Source of the DNA: Synchiropus splendidus
Taxonomy: Eukaryota; Chordata; Actinopteri; Syngnathiformes; Callionymidae
Length of the DNA stretch: 64,000 bases
Assembly (NCBI RefSeq): GCF_027744825.2
Contig: NC_071335.1
Location: 27,741,001 to 27,805,000 of the forward strand
Direction: 5' to 3'
Position numbers and translations under genes: made by a program. This document shows positions 23,022-37,000 of this stretch, piece by piece; position 1 is the first letter of the stretch, and each line of letters starts with the position of its first letter. The notes beneath the pieces were generated by a model, which saw nothing but the letters and a program-made list of their open reading frames with translations, was not told where the DNA came from and did no database searches.

Positions 23022-25978
23022 GTTAATGCGCGCTGTACTTCACTTTGACCACTAGATGGCAGCATTTGTCTTCCTCGCCACCTCAGCTGTGGACTATTAA
23101 AAGATGTGAACGAGTGAATTTCTGCAGACGAGTGACTCGAGGCTTAACCTTCCCCACCTCTGTCGTCTTTGCTTATCGCCCCCGTTATCTCGTTGCGTCT
23201 GGGTCTGAGTCACAGAACGGTTGACCTTTGTGCAGAATGTCACGGTAGGGCGCTCAGAGCAGGTCGGATGCACAAATGTCACCGAGATATCTGGTGGTGT
23301 TTGCGCCAGTATAGAATCCGTCCCTGTTATGTGCGTATGATAAAGTTATCACATGCACAGCCTTCCCTCACATCATACATTTCTTGGAACACGTTATTGT
23401 CTGTAAAGGGGCCAAAGCATCCACCAGTATCCAGCGGGTGGTGCGTGTGTGCGGAGGTATGTGTGAGTTGTGAGCAGGGGGGGGGCGTTTCTGTGTAAGT
23501 GGGTCACTTTGCTGCAGCATCCAGCATCCCACCATTGTGTTGGTGTGCATGCACGGTGCATTTATCCTCCTCTACATCTGCTGTCCATTTTGTCCCTCAG
23601 TGCTGCCGTTTGAGTTCTGAAATGTGAAGCTCACTCATCCATTCACTGTCAGACACTTGCTTCCCCTCAAGCTCCAGCGAGAGCAGGGTTTTTACTCTGA
23701 ATCTTTTGGGAGAGAGAAAGCATTTGCCTCTTCTGTCATGTTTCTCACTCTCCTGCCATCACCTGGTTTCCTCAGCTGAGCGCTGCTGAATGAAAAAGGA
23801 GCTGTGAGGTTTCAGAAGTCGGGTGCCTCCAAGTCACATTGTGTGAGTCTTTAGCTCTGCTGCTTTCAGTGGTGCGAGCGGCTCCGTCTGGAAAAGTTGT
23901 GTGCGTGAACTTCTGACCTTTCCAGCAGCGTGTTTAAAAAGAGTCAAAAGCACTCTGATCTTTAACTTGACACCATCTTGACTTTGAGTTGTGCTGCTTT
24001 CGTCCTGGTTTGATTCCGTCTTGTTTCTATTTCTTGTGCTTTGACAGCAGAGCAGAGGAATGCCCTCCCACATGGTGCAGAACATCTGTTCACGAAAAAC
24101 TGAGGTCTGAGAGGAAGGAGGAAGAGGCTTTCACAAGACACAACAGGGGAAAGCGGGGCTTCCAGAAGGCAAAAATAAAGCAGGGATGGAGTGTCGTGTC
24201 GACTGAACCCCAATGGTAAGTTCAGCTAGTGACAAATCCAGCAAAACACTGAAGGGATGCTGTTCAGTTCATGGAATATGCACAGCCTTTGCAAATATGA
24301 AATATGCTTTTGAATCATCGTGACCGTTTATTGAGAGCTATTCGAGGTTTACTTAAAGTAAAGGTGGTAGGAAAAGATGCTCTGCGCTCATGTCATGAAG
24401 GGTTGGAGGGTCAATTTATTATGGCCAGGTTTTGGGGGGAATTTCTCTTTTGTTCCCCTGAAAATCTTCTCAAAATTCTTCGTCATCAGAGTTCTTATAA
24501 AAATGAGCTTTTTAATTATTTTAAAGTATGGATAAACTTTGCACAAAGGTGCGCTAGTGTGACTTCTAGAACAAATAGACGCCTTAGGAGAGGTCATGAG
24601 GGGGAAACTTATTAACCCAAGCATCCATCGGTCGTCTTCAACCTCCTTAGATCTGGTAGCTGGCTTTCCTTTCTTCACAAATCTCCCCTCCTCCTGCTTC
24701 TCAGGTCTACTGCGATGTAAAATCCTCTAGCGCGTCCGGGTCTGACCCGAGGCCTTTTCCTATCTGGACATTAAAGGTGCCCAGTGAGACACATTGTCTG
24801 GATGCTCCTGGATGACCAAGCTTCACTGCCACCCTGTGAAGAGGACTTACACCAGACTTAAGTTTATCTGCTAACCTAGTCACCATCGTTGAGTGTAAGA
24901 ACGTAGAACAGTATTCAAACTCACCTATAGTGAGAATCCAATCGAATATTCGACTGACCACTTAATTTTTGTTTGAGGCTGTTTGTGTGACAGAAAAGGG
25001 ACTACATTATTGTGAGGTGATTCTTTGAAGGCCGAAGCTTGGAAGACCCCTTTTAGACCCTCACGGTCCAAATCTTAAGAGTTGCTGCTTCCCTGAAGAG
25101 GCTCCCGGTACAAATCCCTGTTCAAGCCAGGCTTTATGAGACGAGGCACCGTAGGAGGCATCAGGATTTAAGTTGAATAATCTCCCCAATGAAATATGTG
25201 AAAGTGCTGACAGAGAAAGACCTGCTGAGATTTTCACGAGTCAGCGTTCAATTTAGAAGCTTATTTCTTTGATCCTGTTGCTTCTCTCCACCACTGTCAT
25301 TGTGTTTTACTTTACTTCTCTTGATGGGGTCCACCGTGACATCCTCAACGAATGAGGTAGCAGAATCTCAACTGGCACAATTGCAAGTCAGTTGCAATGA
25401 AGCGGAAAAGAGCTGAGCCAGAAGACAGAGCAGGAAGATAAGTTGAAACAAACATGTCGCTCGCAGTTTATAGAGAAGGGATCCTGAGCAAAAGTGTGAA
25501 CCCCTCACTGGGTTGGCTATCTATGATTCCTATTTCAGACTGGTCCTTGCAGTGACTGTAGTGTAACTGACCCTTCCAGTGATAAAGAGCCAACTACAAA
25601 GAAGCTTTTCTTCTGGTGGCTTATTTTCGTCGCACCAGTTCTGAGATCCTCATCGTTTCTCTTCCCTCCAACCTTTTCTTCAGCCTTTCATGTGTTAAGA
25701 TCAGTCTCTCACCCTGTCATCCCCCCTGATTAGTCTGTCTCCGTGTTCTCCTGCGCGCTGGTGATGCCAGCTAACATGTGGAGGTGTGGCTGCTGCGTGC
25801 AGACTTGCATTCAGAAGGCTGAACTTGTCAAAAGCGTCTGTAGACGGCGGCAGTTCCGAGTGTGGATCATTTGTGTACGTGCCAAAGCTGATCAGGCTTG
25901 TGTGATCCCTTTTCTGCCACATTGCCATGGCGACAGTGCCCTCCCGGGGTAATGGGGGACGAGCGCGCTAGAACTATT

Positions 25979-26060
25979 TATTCTCTCTCTCTCTCCAGCT
26001 CGCCCTTTCCATCTCTCTCACTCTCTCCATCTTTGCTCTCTTCCTCCCGCAACCTCTCCG
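25979..26060. repeat. CT-rich simple repeat
   Basis: Tract of TCTC units interrupted by CCA and CGC, almost free of purines on the plus strand. Confidence 0.7.
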
Positions 26061-28720
26061 TCTCCCTCGTTCCCCTGCTCGTTCTTCCCGCGCTCTGATT
26101 GGCTTCACACTCTCCTTCTCAAAATGAGATACCGCCTAATGAGATGGGGTGAGGAAGAGCGGGAGGGAGACAAAGAGCAAGTGTCTTAAAAAAAGAGAAA
26201 TAGAAACATGTGGGGGGTGACGGTCTTCATCCCTGCATGTGCCAACACATCCGGTGGAATTAAATAAAAGCTTGTTTTTGTTACAACACTGGCACAGATG
26301 AGACACACTTGTGTCTCGTATCTTTTTAAACTGCTCCCTAGGACCAAAAGATGTTGACTCAGTGGGAGTCCGCTCGAACCACTGAATCAGTATTTTAGCA
26401 TCACATGTTGAATGTTTCCTATCTGTATTTGGAATTCTATTAATGGGGGTGCAACATTCACTCACACAGTCGCTACAGGTGAGAGTGAGTAAGACGTGTC
26501 ACTAACTTGACAAACATAGGTCGACTCTAAAGCATCCAGTGACTAAATAATGTTTGGCAATTCCGTACGGTGACAACCTCCCGCCAGTAGATGGCAGTGT
26601 GAATTGATTTGTAATGAGATTTTTTTTTAAAATATCATTGAGTTGCTATTAAAGACGAAATTCAGAATTGTTCAGGTCAGTTTTCAGCTTAAAGCTTTAA
26701 GCCCATCTCGTCTGTCAGAAGTCAGGCTCACTCAACCCAAAAACCTTCTTGTCCTTGCTCACTTTAAAATGTGCCCTTTTGTCCTTGGTTTTAAAGTGTG
26801 CTATTTTTAAAAGTGGAGTAGGTGGCGTCTCTCTGTTCGCGGTTGCAACTGTAATGAGATTGCTCTTTAAAATCAGGCTGACCTCTTTGCTTCTACTCCT
26901 CCCTGCCGTGGTCAATGCTGACAGACATTGACAGATGATCTTCAGCATCTCAACTTAAATTCAGTCCAGTACAGAGGTGGGCAAATTAATTTCAAGAGAG
27001 AGGGAGAGTGTTGTGAATGGCTGTAAAATAAATTATTTTAAAACAAAATCTGGGAAAAAAAACAGGAGAAAATGAGACTATAATTAATCAGAAAAAGACA
27101 ATATAATTTGTGGGGTCAGATTACGCAATATATAATAGTTTGCTTGATTCTGCATTGAATTAAAAAAAACATGATGGAGAAGAGTAACATTAGTATTTAA
27201 AACAAAAGCATTCATTTCATTCAGGTTGGTTATCACACCAAACTTTGTGCAGTTGGAACAAGGGTTGTCACTATATTAAAATTGGAAACTTTATGGAGAA
27301 CAGAATTGGAGGTAAATAATTCGTCATTGGGTCACACGCTGCTGGCATCTTAGAGGTACCAACTGTGTAAACAAGCATGGCAGAGCACAAGTCGTTAGCT
27401 ATATCACAGATTCAGATAAGATTTGTCAGTGCTTTTGAGGAAGGAGAGCATTTTTTTTGGATGATTGACACAGTTGCTTTGGTGATATCAGTTTGTTTAC
27501 TTTTAAAATTGTGCGAATTGTCTGTTTCAGAACCCAGTTTGAGGCTAGCTTTCAGTCTGAAAGATTCACTGCAGACACTTGTCCCTTGCTCTTTTAAGTT
27601 GCTTCACCACTTCCTATCACACTACGTCTTTTGAAGAGGAGAACAGGCTGACTTGCCTACTGACACGTTCAGATCATCACACCATTGGTCAGCATCTCTT
27701 CTCCTATACTGAAGCTGGAGAGCTTGTTTACCTGTGACATCATCAAGGCATGCTTTCACTTCTTGTTGAATTTGAATTCAGCTTTCTAGCTTGGCAAGTG
27801 TAAAATTAGAATTAGAAAATTCAACAGAAGCAACTTTGTAGACAATGGGTGACCATTTCATGCTGCATATAAATGCACAGTTCCACAGCCATTTCTGTGA
27901 ATCTTTAAAGTTTCATACAATAACTGATGAACGGCACTTCAGTGCGGGACACACACCATGGGCTCAATACCACTGTGAAATAAGAACTGTATCCAGTTTC
28001 ATTATCTATACTTTTTGGAGCATTGATATTTTCAGCAACCTCAGAACACAATGTTGTGCCTGGTCAGTTATTGAGCGTCACGCCTGACATCCCAAGGGGC
28101 GGGAATAATGCAGGCAAAGGTCCGCAGGAACCTCAGGCAGCGCTCTGATCTTGCACAGTATTTGGATCTTTCCATAAGTAGGTTTCTTGAAGTGGAAAAC
28201 CCTGATCTAAACAGCGTGTAATTAAAAATCTCACATGAAATAATTCAGTGCATCCATCCAGGAGGTTTAGCATGGATCTTAAAAAGCCATGCTATTGTGA
28301 TCCACCGAACCCTTTTTTGATGCATGGGAACATTTTTGCAGCCACCTATCAGGAGAGTAACATCTGAGATTTCACTGTTTAGCTCACAGCATACAATAAT
28401 AAATACCAATAATACTTCACAGCCAAGACTGATTCACTTGATGTACTAAATTGCTGATTTGAGTCAGAGAGAAAGGAACTGTTTGAAGAGGCAACAGGAT
28501 TGGAGTTAAAGTCTCTGCTGATCCAAGTGAGAGCCACTTCTGAATCATTACTGGAGGACATTATAAAGAACTGAACTGGGACTGAATCAACACTTGTTTC
28601 AACGCGACCTCACACTTCTTCATACTTCTGTCTGTTCTCTTGAAACCTCATCACTTGGTCCTTGTCCCTCAGACTATCTGACCTCCCATACTTTGTCTCT
28701 GAATCTCTTCACCAACTGTC

Positions 28721-28860
28721 CCTTTAATCTTGTCCTTTCTAGTCACTCCCAACCTCGGGGTCTTCACCATGGCCAGCTCCTCTTCCTGTCCTTGAGTCAT
28801 TAAACTGTGGCAGATCTCACTGCTGTCCTAATAAGCTTCCCATCGCCTCTTGCTGCTTCG
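28721..28860 (-). mobile_element. LINE fragment (3' part of reverse-transcriptase ORF), decayed
   Basis: Plus-strand text (CTTGTCCTTTCTAGTCACTC, then GGCAGATCTCACTGCTGTCC, then CCTCTTGCTG) matches in order the remnant at 37553-37700. It also follows the pattern of a widespread teleost non-LTR retrotransposon read on its antisense strand. Only about 140 bp remain, with stops in the coding frame. Confidence 0.5.
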
Positions 28861-29584
28861 CTTCCATCAGCAAACCTCCCAGCAGGATGCTCTGTGTGGA
28901 CCCTCTTATTTTTCCTGTGACCTACAACTCCATTCTGGGAGACACTGCGAGTGTTGCATCCTCTCCATCAGTGAGACGCATATACTTTCATTTTCTCTTT
29001 GTACTTGACTATCATCAAACTATAGTGCGGTTATAACAGTGCCTTAGATGTAAGACGATGCATTTGGTTATTTTTGACAAAAGCAGTTTTGACAAAGAAA
29101 AAAACCCAGTATATATTAATATTCTATTTTATAACTATTTTTTATGTTGTTATTTTGCTGCTGGTAAGAGAGACTTCCTGATTCAGACATCGATGTGCAT
29201 CCAAACAGTGCCGCACCTGAGCATCAAACAGACACATGACAAAATGACGAAGTATCAGAGCAAGATGGAGACGAGGAAGAAAAGGTGACGGAGTAAAAAG
29301 GAAGCAGAGTGTCAGTGAGTGAGTAAAGGGAGGCGGGGGGTGGCGGGTATAAATGGCAGAGTGAAAGGAAAGATGAGTGAAGCGAGGGAGCAACACTGTG
29401 ACATACTGCAGACAAAAAGACTAGCAGAGTATGGGTGAGAGAGATGACGGCGAGAGCAGAGGCACGTCAGCCCCCTCCCACGTCCTCCCCCTTTTTCTCT
29501 CCCCCCGGCCGCCCTCCCACCCTCCATCCCTGCGCAGCAGACCTTCACTGGATGTAACAAGCCAGTCAGACGGCTGCAGCACAA

Positions 29585-29585
<1 letters not shown>

Positions 29586-29612
<27 letters not shown>
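29586..29612. repeat. CA dinucleotide microsatellite
   Basis: CA run continuing with interruptions to about 29630, upstream of the first ldb1 exon. Confidence 0.9.
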
Positions 29613-29618
<6 letters not shown>

Positions 29619-30180
29619 ACACAAACACACTTCAAGTCATGGGAACCTGTGTGATCATGTGTGTCACTGTGAGAGCGGTGCTAAAACACGCTCTACATAT
29701 TTAAAGAGGCAAAAGACCCACATCACATGTCGTCGTTCTCTCGGGTCACTTTGACAGTCCTCGCTCTTTCTCTTCTTCCCTCCCTTCCTCATTCTCTCCC
29801 TCTCTCCTCCCACCTGAGCAGTAATTTGCTGGGCTGATGAGGGCAAAGCAGAGGCAGGAACACGCTTCTCCTCACTCCAGAACTCACTGTGATTCAGACA
29901 TCTGAGAGAAACCGATCCTTTGTGCGCTCTTTCCTAACCTCTCCTCTGTTTCTCTTGATTTTTGTCACTCTCCTACTTTCCTCCCTCCCACACTCACTCA
30001 CTCACTCACTCACTCTCCTTTCTCCCTGGTGTGTGTGTGAACTGTGGAATAACAGACGCTCATGTGAGCAGCCTCTGTGGCGGCAGCAGTCACTGGTGAG
30101 GAGGAGGAGGAGGAGAGTGGAGATAAAGGAGTCAACACCACCATCGTTTTTGATCGGATTCACACCAGACATGTGAGAAG

Positions 30181-31032
30181 ATGTCCGTGGGCGGCTGCGC
30201 GTGTCCCGGTAAGTAGCTGAGGACTGTCATTCGCAGCTGCTTCTCCACCTTCACTTTCCTCTCCCCAGTGCCGTCACTCACTTTCTCTGGTTGTTTGTTA
30301 AAGGATGTGCTTTGGCTGGTGAGTGCAGGCACTGTGGCGTGACGGAGGCAGAGAGGGGCACGGAGAGTGGTGCCCTCGGGCCAGGGGCTCTTTTTTGCAA
30401 AGACTCATGGGAGGTCACCCTGTGCAATGGTTTGGGGAATCGTGTGCGAAACGACTCAACCAGAATTCATCCTCTCATATCCATTCCTGAAGTCGAAAAG
30501 AGTTTCTCCATCACTGTTGATGGCAACTTTCCATGTTAGTGACACTGCAAAGATGAACACCTCTTGGAATGAGTTCTTCTGGTGATGGAAGCACATGCAA
30601 GGAATTAACCGCGTGTGTCCGGCTAGAGTCACTCGATCATGCATCTGCCGTTTAGCATGCAGAAATGAATGGCAGAAAAAGAAACAAGTTAGTGTGGACT
30701 TGGAGTCGCAGACAGATGGGAGATGGTTTATTTATCCATCCTTGGGAACAAAGCCAAGTTGTCTGAAGCATTTCAGGAAATGAAAGATGCAGTAGTGTCT
30801 AACACCTTATAGCAAGTTGTTCAACTGCATCAGTGTCCAACAGTGATGTACAGATCAAGGCCAAATTCAAGTGTGTGGATGTGTGGAGTATAAAAAACCT
30901 ATTTAAGCAGGTGCGACAGTGAAGATGACATGATGATGGACAGAGCGCAGATCTGCACACACTCTTGATGAATGACATCAATGTTCACTCAAAAGACTTT
31001 GCTCGCACCATTTTAACTTCCGCCTCCCCGGC

Positions 31033-31085
<53 letters not shown>

Positions 31086-34000
31086 TAAGGTGTGAATCTT
31101 TGCTACCCAACATGTTGCTGTTCTTTGCTCACATGGCTCCACGTCTGTAGCTGTGGCACCGTCTTTCGTCTGCTGGCTGTTGCAGGTGCCGCTGATGGTG
31201 ATAACAGACTCTTGACCCGGATTAGCGTTTGATTTCCTCAGGGATGCGGTTTTTCATTCACTTCAGCGCCATTCTGTGCATAAAGGTTCACACTCTTTTA
31301 CAGATCAAAGGGTACATTAAAAAAAATCAAAAGTGTGACATTTAAAGGGCAAAGATCACTTGCTAAGATCAAGAGCCTCCGCAGAGATGCGGTCACCTCT
31401 GAACTGCAGGATGGTCAGTCGTCATTTCAGGATCTTTAGAACATTTAACTTTGATGATGAAAAGAGAGAGCTAGCATGAATTGAATAACACTTGCTGGAT
31501 TAAAACATATTTTGGTGATATTTGTCTTTATTTTTTTGGGACTGTCCTTCAGAAGTCATGTTTACAAAGATAAGCTAGTGGGACTCCCCTCCTCCTCAGA
31601 GATGAGCCTTGAAAGAAGTGACCAAACCGTACTTTGATAAAACTTTACATTTAAGGTCCTGAATCCAGAGTTGGGTTAATGGGCTCCAGCTGTCCTGATC
31701 TTCAACATCTGATCTTGTCACAAATTAAGGACAGACCTTTAACGCTCCGCTGCTTTGACCTACATCTTAAAAGCCAGTGTGACAGGGAGTGAGTGATCAG
31801 CTCTGAAATGGATATCCAGATGTAGCAGGAGACTTTTTGTAGCTGCTAGAATTGGTTGTTTGTGGTTTAGAGGAGTATTAAATGATGTTAAAGTGAGCTT
31901 GGTTCTGCCGCTTCTGCGTTGTTTAGTTGCTTCATTTAAAAAAGAAAAAAAATATCTGTTTGACCAAAGAATAATGGAGCCGTGAATCTGTCTTTCCAGT
32001 GCCAAACTGAATGAACGCCGGGAAACTAGGAGCTAGTGTTTGTATTAATTTGTATGTGTGCAAGTATGCAAGGACAAATTCAGAGGAAAAGAACACAATT
32101 TATTAACCATGAACCCAAATATTACATACAGACAAGATAGAAAAGTAGAGGGAGAAAAAGTTTTCAGCAACCATTCCTGAATCAAGACTTAAAGGTAGGG
32201 TAAGTGATATGAATTCAAAGTCCAACCCACTTTCTTCTCTCTCCCCCTGAGGCCACGACTCCAGAGCATTATTTCAGCGCGAGGAGAGCAAATGAATCTG
32301 ATGGACATATCACTATACTGTGGGTTGGTCAAAATGTTTGGACCGTGCTGTATGTCCCACAGGTGACTGAAGTATTTGTTTTTGTTAGAGCATTTCATTT
32401 TGCTATCAGGGTACAGATGCGAGTATAAGCAAAAAAATAGCCTGTCCTACCGTTATATACTGCTCACAGTTGAAGGTTGCAGGTTAGCTTCTTTAGCGGC
32501 TACTGCACTGGTGGTGCCGCCATATGGTGGATGAATGGGCTCTGATTCTTTGGATCAGGATTTGGCAAAGCACCTGTTATTGTTGTGCACGGAGGTGAAT
32601 TTTATAATGTGGTTTTTGAACCTCAGACCACTGACATGAGCTCCACATGTGCACTCTGAAAGCAACACGTTTGGTGTTAGCTGTACTGATAAAAAGGCAG
32701 TTCAGAGCACCATTACTGGGTCCTGCAGCATCACAGTGACGTGCCCATCTGTCGCTGTCTAACTGGCCGCTGTGGGCGCTGTGGTCAACCCTCCAACAGC
32801 CTGGATGTGGACCTGGAAGTTTAGCCAACCACACATGCAGGGATCAGGTTTCCTCTGTGCCAGTCTCAGCTTGAATCATTTGAAAGATGGAAAGACTAAC
32901 TGGTACCATGTTTTGCGGTTGGGAAACTATTCAGCTGATGGACTGGTGCTAAAGAGTTCAGACGGTGGAAGGCTGCACTCATCTCTCTAGCAATTCCACG
33001 TTGAGGCTACAAAATGTGATTTATTTACTGTGTGTGTGTTGTCTATCTGTAGGAGGCAAACACTTCATCTGTAACACGACTCTGAGAGGGCTGGTGCGTT
33101 TGTTTAGAACCGGTTCGTGGCTGTCTTGTGGTTGGATGCATGCTTAATCAACACAGTCATGGAAATTTCCAAAATGAAGTATGACTGCATTCTTGAGGGC
33201 TTTGCTCCCGTCCTTTGCTGCTCCCGCTCACTTTTGTCCGTCTCATCCTCGGAGCCGCTCGCTGCTTTATTTTACAAAGGTTTTAATGACCACACAGGTG
33301 GTACCGTTTCTCGTCCCTCCTACTGCATGAACTGGGTCAGAGGTTGTGCTCGGACGACGATGATGAGCACAGGAGAGGTGAAACCAACTGGAGCTCATCC
33401 TCTTTCTGTCTCTGGTTCTGGCTTGTTTACATTCCAGAGTCATGTACGACGCCGAGGGTCCCTCCCCCTTCTTGTGTGGGCTCGGTGTTTGCGCTGGGGA
33501 TTGTATGGAGACACTCGCACTCAGCATGTGCCCCAACATGTGGACGACATAAACAGTGAGGCCAAGTTGGATGAGCCCGGGCGGCGGTGTGACTCTGGAG
33601 TCTTTCTGGATGTTTGCTTTGTGGTCTGTCCGAGCCAGACCTTACATCACGTCCCCTCCACCTCCCCTTTGTTTTTAACCCTTGCTCTCGCTCACCTCTG
33701 CCCCCCACCCTCCGCCATGTTTCCCCTGTACTGTATTTCACTCTGCGCTGTGTGCACACCTTCATCGCCGCCCATCCCCTCGCCACTTCTATTTCTTCAA
33801 CTCGGTTGATTGCTAGCGTATGTTACCAGGCTGGATAAGAGAAGGGAAGGGGGAGGGGAGAGGGACTGTGCCCTCTCATGCAGGGAGTCACATGCTGTCC
33901 CTGATTGGAAGAAAATGAGTAAAGACTGCTGCCTGGCTGAAATGGCAACAGACAAAAAGGCACAAAGGCTGAGCTGTTTGGAGCGGGTTGCACAACAAGG

Positions 34001-37000
34001 GAGCCTGAAGAGAGGAGGAGGATGTGACGAAGGCCACGGGAGAGAGTGAGCGGATACTGTGGAAAGATGTAGATTAAGCGAGGGAGAGGATGAGGGTGGG
34101 AGAAAGAAAGAACAGGGGTGACGGAGGAGGGAGGCGGGGGGGTGCAGGAAAAGGAAGCAAGTGGGAGATGAGCATCACTGTAGGAGTGCATGGGCAGAGA
34201 GAGCGAGGGGAAGGTGGAGGGGAGTCGGAGGGAGAAATCACTGTGCTTCTGTGTTTTCTGCAAGGCTGAGTGCTGATGTGATTGGCTGGGGGTGGCAGAC
34301 CTGACTCTGAGATCAGAGACAGACAAAATGGCTCCCTGAGAACACAGAGCGCAGCATCAGGATGCTGTCATCTCCAGTTAGTCGACACAGGCAACTGAGT
34401 CGCACCTGCGGCACACGCCAATAGAGGACATAAACCACAGTGTCACAACAAGGCAAGGTTCAGCTTCAACATTCCAAATCTGAAATCTCTTCCTCACACT
34501 GAACATGATAATAGTGACAATCTGCTCTTCTCATCTCTGCCGCTTTAATCCCGTCACCCATTGGCCCGAAGTACCACATGTGACACTCGCTGCCGAGCTC
34601 TGTTGTTGCTGTGTGTGTGTGTGTCTGTATATGGCTGCCGGAGAAGATCCTGAGGAGACAACTGCCCACAGAGAGGGAGAACGCTGACATGATGAAAACA
34701 AACATACTGGCTCGCAACCACCACCGGAGGGCGCTGCTGCCAAAGGTCCAGAACTACAGTCACACTAACCGCACATCATCTTTGCTCTTATGCAACTGGA
34801 GCAGGGGTCGTCTTTTGTGAAAATCCAGAAAGTGTGCACTCGAAGAATCGTACAAAAATTGCCATCATATTTTGCTTAGGAGCTTCGTGTCTTGCTTGCC
34901 AGTGTGTTTGGTAGCACTTCAGTCGCACAATTATTGACAGTAAAATACTCAAATATCACATTCACAGTTCCATGTTTGCGCATACGACTAATGTAGTGAT
35001 TCTCCACCCAAAGGTGGGCCTTCTTCTGGACGGTTATTCAGTTCAGACATTAAATATATTAATATAGTATTTTCATTAATATGATCATTTAAATAATTTT
35101 TAAAATTTAATAAAACAGTTACATTTATTTTATTGTATTTTATTTATTATTGTAAGTCATTTTAGGGTTTTTTTTTTCTTTTCACAAACATTTTAAATGT
35201 TGACTCAACTCATGCTTCAGCAGCAGGATTTGGAATCTGCTTCATGAGCTTGCTTCCGTAGCTGCCCTCTAACAAGTCTGTCCATTTTTACGTGGCAGAT
35301 TCTGTTCCTGAATTTAGTTCTTCTGTTTGCATTTCCCATCAGAGGTTGCCACAGCAAATTGTCCTTAGTCATCCTCTGTAGCCTCAGGGGAGGAGGTGAG
35401 TCCCACCTTGGAACGGGCAAAATATTCCTGTAGCTGCTTTGTTAGCCAACGATTTCTGATGACAGGAAACTGACATTTGCCTACATCTTTGGTTCTTGGT
35501 TGTGTGGAGCTGGGTCTGAGCCGCAGGGAAAGAAACAAGTGCCAGGAGAAGGGGTCATTGTTGCTGTTTTTACTGGTTCCTTCCTGTGTCCCCCTCCAGG
35601 CAGGTGTTGACCACAGAAAGGGCTGTTGTTGGATATGGGCCGAGACATGTCACCTGCCAGTCCCTGCAAGCTGGAATGAGTCATGGAGTAGGTTATTCGG
35701 CCACTTGGACAATCGCCAAGTGAGACTTCATCCAAGTGATGTGAAACAGATAAAGAGGAAGATAGCTTTGTCGTGGTCATGAATACAGTTATAAACTGAC
35801 AGGTTTAACTTTGGACCTTTCAATAGAAAGCCAGTCCGTCGTGCTGCTGGGACATTGAAGGGGTTCTTGTCTACATTTAATATTACCATTAGAACAACAG
35901 TCCTCGCTTCTTCTTTGCTCTCAGACAAAATGACGTGAGGTTGGCATCAGTGCTTGGACTCGGATCAGTTCACACTCTGTTTTTTTTCTAGACTGAGATT
36001 GGCATGCGGCTGTTTTCTGATGAGTCCTGAGGTCTGCAGGAAGGGAGGGCTGCTGGGATATTTGTTATCAGAACTCCAGCAGACGTCGTGATGGTCAGTT
36101 TCCTGTTGACGAGAGAGGGAAGTGGCATGTCGTGTGTGTTTGTGTGTACATGCACGCAGCAGCGTTTCGGCCCCCCAGCGGCCCCCCCTCCTCATGCCCC
36201 TGAGCCTGACTGTCTGGACATGGGAGATATCGGAGTGGTGGAGGCATGAAAAGCGGCTGAGTCTTGAGTTAGTTTTGTGTGACGCGCTTCAAGTTGTTGA
36301 CAAAATGGCGGCACCAGAACAACTAAACCCAGAGGGAGGTGAGTCTTGGTGTTACTTTGCCTCTTTGCCAATTTCTTGAAGCTAAAGTAAAAACTAATGA
36401 ACTTTTGCTTGCAGTTATGTTGGTTTTCTGCTATCGGTTCTTGTTTGTAAGGCGGATTGAAATTGTTTTGTGTTCTTGGAGACACCTGGTTGCATGTAAG
36501 AGTTTATTCTGCTGGTGTCTAATCACAATTTGTACATAGGCTTAATGCTGGAGGTGTGATTGTGTCTGTAAGTGGTGAAGTGGGGTTGGGGAAGGTAGTG
36601 GGGCGCGTGTGAGCGCGACCGACTGGCTAGGGTGCTGGTGGAAGATAAGGCTTGCCTCACGGCTCAGCGCGAAAGAAGCGGTGTGTGTAAGCCCTGGAAG
36701 CCTTATCCTGACACACCTCCCACCCCCACCTCCTCTCCATCACCCCGAACACACACTTGTGCGGTGGATTAACCCCGGCATGTGCCATTTCAATGGGCGA
36801 GCTTAGAACACACACTCACACAAGCAGAAAAATGCATTCACACACACTGGATTAACCCTTGTGTGTCCAGCTCCATGAATGATTTTTAGCCTCTCTACAG
36901 TTGTGACATCCCTAACTGCTGGCGTTACCATGACTACAGGGGGTCAGTGAATGCGAGATAGGCAAATCCACATCAGTCGCCCACAGCAGACTCTCTAAGC

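Larger units (their letters stand above)
23022..30180. other. intergenic DNA and 5' flank between divergent pprc1 and ldb1
   Basis: No convincing coding exon. Contents: a CT-rich tract near 25979-26060, a LINE scrap at 28721-28860, pyrimidine- and purine-rich stretches with CpGs at 29440-29560, a CA repeat at 29586-29612 and a CTCA run at 29990-30015 just before the first ldb1 exon. One minus-strand frame (24707-24961, 84 codons) is open but unrecognised. The part from about 29400 to 30210 is the likely promoter and leader of the long ldb1 transcript. The head-to-head gene order matches that of mammals. Confidence 0.5.

Noticed and set aside
29312..29635. Cys/Val-repeat frames upstream of ldb1
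   Set aside because: Translations of the CA/GT microsatellite and its flanks.
33117..33809. 230-codon plus-strand open frame in ldb1 intron 1
   Set aside because: The longest non-exonic frame, but Ser/Pro/Cys-rich and low-complexity, with no recognisable domain, no splice logic, and lying next to a compositionally biased tract.
33823..34326. 167-codon minus-strand frame
   Set aside because: It is the complement of a purine-rich tract, giving Ser/Pro/Leu-rich text; composition explains it.
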